Shown here in pieces: positions 53,784 to 62,700 of a stretch of 64,000 nt of DNA; the stretch's first letter is position 1; each line of letters starts with the position of its first letter. The DNA is from Ctena decussata (Eukaryota > Mollusca > Bivalvia > Lucinida > Lucinidae): NCBI GenBank assembly GCA_963989385.1, contig OZ022500.1:16630460-16694459 (forward strand), given 5' to 3'. The notes beneath the pieces are model-generated. The model was not told the DNA's origin and searched no databases. It worked only from the letters and a program-made list of their open reading frames with translations. Position numbers and translations under genes: made by a program.

Positions 53784-56700
53784 GAATGCACATGAAAAGA
53801 TAGAGCCTCTTTTATAAAAAAAGCATTTGATTATGAGACCGAGGTCCTAGTGTACGAAACCAGCAGATATATCACGTCTGTATATGAATCCTGTGTACAT
53901 GCAGCATGCATTCTCTTTGCAATATTCACGCTCACACTTACAGATGCCGCCTAGGAATCTTCATACTCAGATTGCGATAGCTGAGTTGGATCGGATATAC
54001 TTGGTCAGACGTATGTTTTCGCGATCGAATTCAGATATAGATTATCTAACCAACAGGTGGTTCGGCCATTTGAAACTAGTAAAACTATACCCGCATCCAG
54101 TAAAATATGCCGCAGAGGTAAAACTGCAAGTACATACATTCGCCTATGTATAAGGCAGTCGTCTTGGCTTTTCCCATGCCATTCGTCCACCTTCATATTG
54201 CATGCAGCACGCAACTCCCCCCCACCCCCCGCCCCACGCACAAAAAAATCCGCTCCAGCTACAGCTCCAGTACAAACTGCATCAACATGTATTGTTTTTT
54301 TTTGTTTTTTTTTGCAATTTTATTGTTTAGTTCCACGGTCTAGCGAGAATACTACGTTGAATGTTTTCAGCAACGTCTCCACAATGAAAGAGAGAGAGAG
54401 AGTAGAGAGAGACAAGAGGGAGAGAAAGAGAGAGTAACGTTCAAGCCTTGCTCGCTATCATTGATATGTTGATATTTACTTGCCATCATGTCAGTTTTTA
54501 AGACAAAAAATCATTTTTCAGCGTTTTGATACCGAATATTCAAAGAACGGACTAAAAACGTTAGTTTTGACAGTCCGCGGGAACATAAATTGCCGCTTAC
54601 ATCAAACACAAAATACGTAATCTCTCGCTCATTTCCGTCAGAGTTTCCGTATGACTCCGTATAATTTTCCGAAGACGCTACCTTAGTTAAGGTGATGTTT
54701 AAGGTGTTGTTCAGACGCACTTTTAAAGACACTCCTTAGTAAAGGTATGACTTGGACCTTAAATAGTTAAGTTCTACCTTAAATTAAGGAGTGATTGTGA
54801 ACCTGGGCCCTGGTCTACATTACAATTTGAGAAAGAGTTGGAATAAATAATTGCTAGGACGCTCTTCATTATGCTATAATGCACCTTCAGCACTACGTAA
54901 ATTTTCAATAACGATATCATTTTTTCAGATTTATTCGCAGAAAATTACCCTTTGATCTTTCCTTATAAACACACTTTTTTAATCAGCATGTACACCTAAT
55001 TTGTATTCTAAACTGTAAAGAACAACGAAAATAAGAAGTCTGCTAACTTTTAGGGAGATACGTCACTTTTTTATGGTTTTATGCAGATTTTTACATTTAC
55101 CATAAATCACCACCTTAATGTTACACACTACTTATAAAAATATATAAATATAAAGAAACTTCATACTTGTGATGGTTTATCATTTTCTTTAAAAAAAGAG
55201 AGAAACAACACTATATTTACTTGTGATAGGGTTAAGTCTAGTATTTTGCAATTTATCTTTTCTCTCTCAATTCATGTTACATACTACTTATAAAAATATC
55301 ATACTTGTGATGGGTTATCATTTTCTTATTCTCCTCTATCAGTGTTAAAGTGTCATCTGATGCCGTTTAAGACTTTCAGAGTTCTATTCCATTCTATGCT
55401 ACTCTGTTCTAGTCTAGTCTATTTTTCCCATAACCTTTCGAGGTCGTTGGGGGGCACCACAGGTGACTTCGAGACGATCCCTTTCCACCTTGTCCTGTTT
55501 TCAGCCGCCTTAGTTGAGCTGGCAAAGTCCATCCCTGTCCATTAATTAATAATGTCTTCTCACTTCTTCTTCTGTCTACCTTTTCTTCTTTTTCCCTTTA
55601 CTGTGCCCTATAAAATCGTCTATGCTAAAGCAGAAGACCCTGAGACGTGGCCAAACCACCTTCGTTTTGTTTCTTCCTCATGGTCAGTGGTTCATCATAT
55701 ACTTAAATGGTTGCTTTGATCTTTCTGCAAACCTCCTCATTGGCTATATGGTCCTTGTGCAAAATGTTCAATAACCTTCGGTAGCATCTCATCTCAAAAG
55801 CCTGCGTTCTTTTCTCTAACTCTGCTGTCAAGGTCCACGATTCACAGGCATACAGAAATAGTGAAAGGACAAGGAAGCGCAACTGTTTCACCTCTAACCC
55901 AAGAGATATGATGTTAACTCTCCCAATTTGCATCAGCTTTGTAAGAGCTGAAGTGGTTTGTGCAGCAATCAGTGAGAGAGCCATCATCTCAGACAACTGC
56001 TCCAAGATATTTGAAGCTTGTTACGGTACCCAGATTATGCCCTTTATCTTGATGTCATTGGCGCTGTTTGTCACCAGTTTGGTCTTATCAGCACTGATCC
56101 CCATCTTATACCTTGTTTAAGTTTTGTCGAGACTTTCATCTAGGGCTTTTATTTGCTGCTCTACCTCAGCTAGTACATGTATGTCATGGCAAACCGCAGA
56201 TTGGTATCATTTCTGTCGCCTGTGCTGACCTTTCAGTCATTTTTTTTCAGAGCATCAGACATGATCCGTTCGAAAAAATGTTAGAGAGGGTGGATGACAG
56301 AACACATCCTTGCCTTACTCCAACTGGTGTTCTAAACCATTCTCCTATGCTGTCATTCATATGGACTGCATTTGTAGCCTTATCGTGGAGCTGCTCAATG
56401 GTGCGAACTAGATTTGCACTGATATTGTGCTTCCCCATCGTGGTCAATAAGGCTGCATGCCATACTCTATCAAAGTTTTTTTCCCGGCGCATCCGAGTAT
56501 ACTTTCACTTTTGTTTCACATTTCACAAGATTTCATTGGTCAAATAACGCGCTTGTCAAAATTTAGACAATAATATCAACGGTCAATGAATATTTAATCT
56601 TCGTTTTACACCCTTTTACTGCTGTGCGTGAATACCCGCACTCTGTTGTTTGTAAATTCACAATGGAAATTTTTATCGAAAACAGACGCAGATATTCAAA

Positions 56701-59700
56701 ACTTTCTTTTTTTTCAGTGTAGACCTACTTTCGATTTCTCACTTTTGGTTGAATACACACAAACAAACATCGCATCATGTTGGTAACTGTTTTGCAATCA
56801 GGTCAAGCTCAAGATTGACTGCAGTCCATTTTGGAATTCTAAATTGGACAGCTCAGTCTTGAGATAGGTCATTGTCGCTACTTAGTGTCATAGCTCACTT
56901 GAGTCGTATTCATGAAAGTTATTGTCAACCCTTGACGTAGAGCCATATCACAAAATACACTTCGATTTACTCTGTGCCGATTATCATTTCTTTATAAGAT
57001 TTTTCATGTTTAAATCAATGAAGACATGGTACAGATTTTGCTGATGTTCGAAATACTTTTCACATAGGATTTAAAGGTCGAAGATCTGTTCTGTGGTGCT
57101 CCTTCTGTATCTAAACCCAGACTCTTCTTCAGCGATTTTCTCTTCGGCTTGGGTTTAAGCCTGTTCAAGATTAATTTCAGCAAGACTTTGCTTAAATGAC
57201 TAAAGAGGCTGCTGGTTCTGCAGTTCTGACAGGGCTGTAGGTTGCCCTTTAAGGGAGTATAATAATCAACGACTGACATTATGTGGTAGGCTATTCTCCT
57301 GTTCTCCAGATCCTGTAACAGATCTCTGTTAAAGCATCAATCCTGGTCTCCCCGCCAGCTTGAACAAGTTCTGCTCGTATATTATCACCTCCGCCAGACT
57401 CCCCCTTTTCAGTGCTGCTACTGCAATCTCAACTCCCTCACGGCCACAAAGGATCGGTTGTAGATGTTTCACATAACTGAAAACCAAAGCGACGTACCCA
57501 TAAACAAAGATTATTTTAGCCCCAGTTCTTCTGGGGCTGATTGCAGTCCAGAACTGCATTGTCACCATAACTATCATGGTAGTTATGTAGATCTGAGCAA
57601 TATTTTGTCCCACTGCTCTTCTGTTAGACATTTCTCAGACCTGTCCTGAATACAAGTGGATATACCCATTCCAGCTGGTAATGCTTCTTGCTGTTGTTTT
57701 TGTTCAGGCAAGGGACGATCTTCTCGCACTGATTACCTATCCAGTCCTCCTTAGGTTTCTTCACTGCCCTCGAAAACCTCTTGTTAGCTTCCCTGTATTC
57801 TTAAACTCTCTGCTTCATAGCGCCTCTTTGTCAAATCTCTCCTCTTATCACAGGGGTCAAGAACATCTCAAGGGACCCAAGTTTTTCCCCTGCAACGTTC
57901 CCTCCCAAGTATCTCAGCTGAATCAGCCACTGTTGTATTGTAGGTGTTAATCATGGTATTTATATCCATGTCATAATCCCTGAGACCAAATAGTGCCCTG
58001 GGGCTGTATTCATAAAGCCACTTAAGTAGTTGCAATGGGGTTGCTAAGGCTAAATATCTATAAAGGAGATTCCCTACAACTATGAAATTTGGTCTGGAGG
58101 AACAGTCTTCCCCCAGAGCAAATTTCATAGTTGTAGGGAATCTCCTTCAAAGAAATTTAGCCTTAGCAACAGCATAGCAACCACTTAAGTCGTTTTATGA
58201 ATACGGCCCCAGTTTTTCAAACCATCGTTAGCTTAACGAAGCCATCAGTCAAGGTTTCGTTAAGTCTTCTCGAACACACACAATTTCAAGTATCCTAATA
58301 TTTTTTGCTGAAAACTGTGAGGAGCTGCTGTACTGCAAACTGCAAAAGCAAAAAAATGTCGTACATTTGCACACATTTGCATACATTACGTTTGACAATT
58401 GAAGTATTCGTTGACTAACGAAGTCGTTAGTTTTGAACAACCGGACCCAGTTTGCAAAGGGTACCCATAACTTCTGTTCCCCCAACACGCAGATGTGTAG
58501 CATCTGTAATATGGTTTGAATCGGCTGAGCCACTTCTTACATTTTACCACAATAAAATTGTTGACAAGGGAAAAAGATATTCTGCATACATTAATATGCG
58601 CTCTCGCGCAGCCTTCGTCTCAAGTGAGCTAAAATAAACTTAATGTGTATTGGCACATTGTTTTGGTTTTCTGCCTTTTCGACATAGGGTTACAAGTTTT
58701 GCGTTCCTTGGGAAGTAATAAGGTTGGGGTGACTCAATATTTTAACACGATAAAACATTACGAGCAATTCGTTGGTTAATTAATGCAAAATAAACAACAA
58801 CAAAAAGTCATTGTAAACCTGATCACAGTAAATTATTACTCATTATTTTCTATAAGATACAGTTTAACATATTTATTGCCGTATTGAAATCTTTATTTGA
58901 CGGTTGAAATTAAAATTGATGAATTCATTAGTTAATTCATTAGAACGTGACAACAACGATCATGATTATTATACAATCATTGAAGATACTGACGTTTACA
59001 CTGATGACTACTGGTTCAGCATGACACCGAATTGTGTTTATCTTAACTTCGGACATTAACCTCACCGGGGTTGGTGGAGGACATTTGTTGGAAAATGACG
59101 AGAATTCGAATGGAGGTATCGGATCTTACCCTGTTCAGGACTTTGTCGAGGCTAAAGCTGTAGTTGCTTTGAGATGTTTTTGAAACACAACCTTCTAAGA
59201 AAAAATATGAAAATGATGGACCCATTCTCACAATTCTTGTTTAATCAAAAGCAAAACCCCGGTACCAAGCAAACTGCCAACAAGAAAGATATGACACTTG
59301 TGTCATATCAGTAGACCCGACTAACTAAATAGCAAAGATGAAAGGTATTCTGGTATAGTATTGGCAAAAAGGAAAAGTAACTGGCAGTTTCATCGGCAGG
59401 ATAGCAGCACAAAGAAACAGCGTCCACATAAAATGAATTCAGCCATAAGAACTTCCACAGATGTAAACAAAAATGTTGTCCTCGAAATGAAATTGTGTGT
59501 GTGTTTTTTCCCCCTTCTGGTTTAAAGAGTGGGGTGTGGGATTTGAGTGTATTAATTCCTGATCCGATGATTGCCTATCTTTTTTTCAAATTCTTCACAA
59601 TAATAGAACCTTTACAACATCCCAGACCTCACGTTACACCTCCCTGATAATATCTGACAGCTCTGCAGCTATTTTTATGTAATATTCGGCATTTTCACCA

Positions 59701-62700
59701 GCGGTGACAACTAATGAAATTAAATCTCTGTTTAAGAAGTTCAGTAGACAGAGAAAGCCCTGATAGGGCTACACTTACATGTATCTGTTGAAACTAATGT
59801 TGGCCTTTGCACGTCAGAACGTTTCAGATGGTTCTTTGATTCTGTTTGTTTCCAGGTACGAGCGGTTCGATGCAATCAAGACTCAAAATCCCTCCGTGAA
59901 GCTACTCTTGTCAGTTGGGGGTTGGAACATGGCGTCTGCCCCCTTCACAGCAATGGTTGCCTCTGACGCTGGCAGGCGAGAATTCGCGAGAACAACAGTG
60001 ACCTTCTTAAGACAGCATGGATTTGATGGTGTTGACATCGACTGGGAGTATCCAGGTAGCAGAGGCAGCCCGGCCGGGGACAAGCAACGCTTTGTTGACC
60101 TTTTGCAGGTAAGAACAGGGCTACCAGGGTCAGGAAAACAACATCTGGAAAATGAACCTTTTCTAAGTTGGAGAAAAGTAAGGAAATTTAGTGGTTGCTG
60201 GTCAGGGAAATTTTGAAAGGAATTGAATAAGATTTGTGGCTACGACAGTCTACAGAAAATTTACTTGTCTTTCAAGGGGTAATGATGTACTTTCTAGTGA
60301 GGTAGCCCAGGCACATCGCCCTCCATATGTGGGGCTACTCCTAAAAGAAAGAATTTGCTACCTGTAGGAGGAAATTCTTTCTTTTAAGATTAAGATTCAA
60401 TTTTCATGTGATACAGTTAGCATTCGCATTAAAGTAAAGAGTAAATTCAACATTTGGATCCGCTAAATATTTACGACACGAAAAAAAAGTTGCATTTTCG
60501 CCCAGCAAAAACAGATATTAGCCTGGGTATCCATCCAGTCTGATCGGAGTCTTCGCTGTCGGCATAGAGGTAGCTTTGACCCTTCCATTTAAGCGCACAT
60601 CGAAGTCTCTGATCAGACTGGGCGGATGCCCATGCTGATCTTAGACTTCGCTGGGCACACATGCCACTTTGTTTGGTTTGTCGAGTCGCGGCTCAAATAT
60701 TGGGGCACCCAAATCAGTTATTGTACCGTAAAATTGTAAATATCAAGATACCTTATACAGTTACTATAACTGTCCTGTAATAGATCAATTTGATTTTAGA
60801 ATGCACTAATGCATCAAACAGATGCAGGCAGAATAGCCAAAATGTAAACTTAGATCCGGGTCTGCACTGTATGACCAGATCCATCTGCCCAAATGCTTAT
60901 GATTTAATGATAATTATTCTAATTTTTCTCTCCAGTGGTAAACTACCATAAACTTTCTGAATATTTGGACATTTAGGTCACTGTGTTCCAATTCATATCC
61001 ACCTTTTAGATGTATTACTGAATTTACTGGACTAAAAAACTTTTAGGACTGTTACGGTTATTGTTTTAGGGACGAGTCATTTATAATCAGGTGGTGGTGA
61101 TGGGAGGGGGGCGGGGGGGGGGGGGGGGTACATTTTCATATGATTCTCCAAAATTTTTCCGACCCCCCAGTCTCACCAGAATTTTTTTCTGACCCCCCAG
61201 ACTGGCGACAAAACAGTTTATGACCCCCCCTACCCAACCCCACCTCCCAGCAGAAACCATATTACCTATTTTATATGTCAGAGTGATTTCAATCAGAACC
61301 TGTATGAAACACAAAGAACATTTACTTATTCTGACATGTTAATTAATCATGCTTTTTATAAATGGATAAATTGCAGAGAAAGAGCCTATAGACAGCCCCA
61401 GAAGCCACAGTAGCTTTGCTGATGACAAGCTGGTATTTCAAACACAAACTTTAAATTGAATTGAGAGTAAAATCATCTTGTCGACATGAATTTATAGAGT
61501 AATGGGGGGTCTGAGACACTTTTTAAAAATGGAGACCGATGGAAGAATTCTGACCCCCCCCCCAATATGCCTAATAAATTATATGACCCCCTTTGCTCCG
61601 TGGCTTTTTTATTTCCGACCCCTCAGCACATCATCAAAAATAATTCCGACCCCTCCTAAATGTACCCGCCCCCACCCCCCACCTGATAATAAATGACTCG
61701 TCCCTTAGGTATTCCAATTTTTAGACATTTTACGGTTAAAAATGCACTCTTGTCATAATGGTTGTGATATTTCCATTTTATTTTTAGGCATGTCATGACG
61801 AATTTGGCCGAGAAACAGTACCTGCCGGAAAAGAAAAACTGATGATCGCTAGCGCTGTAGCAGCGGGAAAGAGTAAAATAGACGCCGGATATGACGTGCC
61901 GAAAGTGGCCGCGTAGGTGTTTTTTTTAATTTTTATATGGCGTATTCGACTGAGCATTTCGTCCTTCACAATTCATAGCGTCAAGCACTTTTTCTATAGA
62001 AAACAGTGTTTCACGCTAAGAATTGTGAAGCACAAAACACCAAGTAATTCTCGATTCTTAGCGTGAAACATTTTTTTCTATAGAAAAAGTGCTCCACGCT
62101 AATAATCATGAAGCACGAATCGCCCAGTCGAATACGCCTTGGAATATATCGTCATCCCCAACGTTATATGAACGTTTTCATGCTGAATTCATCTGAGCAT
62201 TAAACTGAACAGCAACATAAACAGTCTCTCCATCAAAACTATTTCATTTGCTCTAAGAACCCGTTGTAGTTGAATTTGAGAAAAGTCACTCAAAAAAGTT
62301 GTAGCTCTAGCAGTATTTTAGTATCTACACCCTTAACTGAACATGGTCAATGTTTGTATACTCGGAAGACTTTTCTCTGTCTACTGCAATGAAATGGTAC
62401 GAGCATCGCACACAGACCGCGCTATTTTAATAATGAGCTCCTGAGTCCAGTGTTCATCAAGGATGAATACTGTGTGAGACCACAAGGATCGACACTTGTC
62501 TCAAGATACTTTAGCTACCTTTCTCATGTCAGCCATCCATAATTCCATAGTTTGATAATATGTCTAAAGAGTTGACTGGGCTGAGACAAAAAAATCAACA
62601 TATGAGCTTTATCATATTTTTAATTCTATTTCACAGATTGCTGGACATGATAAATCTGATGACATATGACCTTCACGGTTCCTGGGAGAGTCACACCGGA

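Larger units (their letters stand above)
51370..54809. mobile_element. PIF/Harbinger-like non-autonomous element, 3,440 bp
   Basis: It is flanked by CTG on both sides (51367-51369, 54810-54812). The TIRs GGCCCAGGTTCACAATCAC are identical over 19 bp, followed by subterminal CCTTAA/TTAAGG repeats. A 3-bp target duplication and GGCC-type TIRs ending in TTCAC fit the PIF/Harbinger superfamily. The interior holds other repeats and no recognisable transposase or Myb-like ORF. Confidence 0.85.
23533..55114. mobile_element. Giant TTAA-flanked inverted element carrying satellite arms (about 31.6 kb)
   Basis: Both borders are TTAA (23529-23532, 55115-55118). The left end starts GGTGGTGATAATC and the right end finishes GATTTATGGT..ATCACCACC in inverted orientation. 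Excluding later insertions, the unique ends are about 370 and 380 bp and align in the same order: AAAATCTGCATAAAA, TTAGCAGA, GATCAAAGGGTAATTTTCTG, GAGCGTCCTAGCAATTATT. Inside them both arms start the satellite with TTCGTGAAGTTGGCTGCCAG. TTAA targets are used by piggyBac and Kolobok superfamilies, but no transposase is visible, so the element is non-autonomous or a foldback structure. Confidence 0.78.

Noticed and set aside
23455..55280. Long terminal repeats of an LTR retrotransposon
   Set aside because: The direct matches are host flank copies; element ends are inverted and lack TG..CA, primer-binding site and polypurine tract.
61912..61920. Premature stop (TAG) in chitinase exon 4
   Set aside because: The TAG lies after the inferred GT donor at 61913 and joins exon 5 in phase when spliced there.
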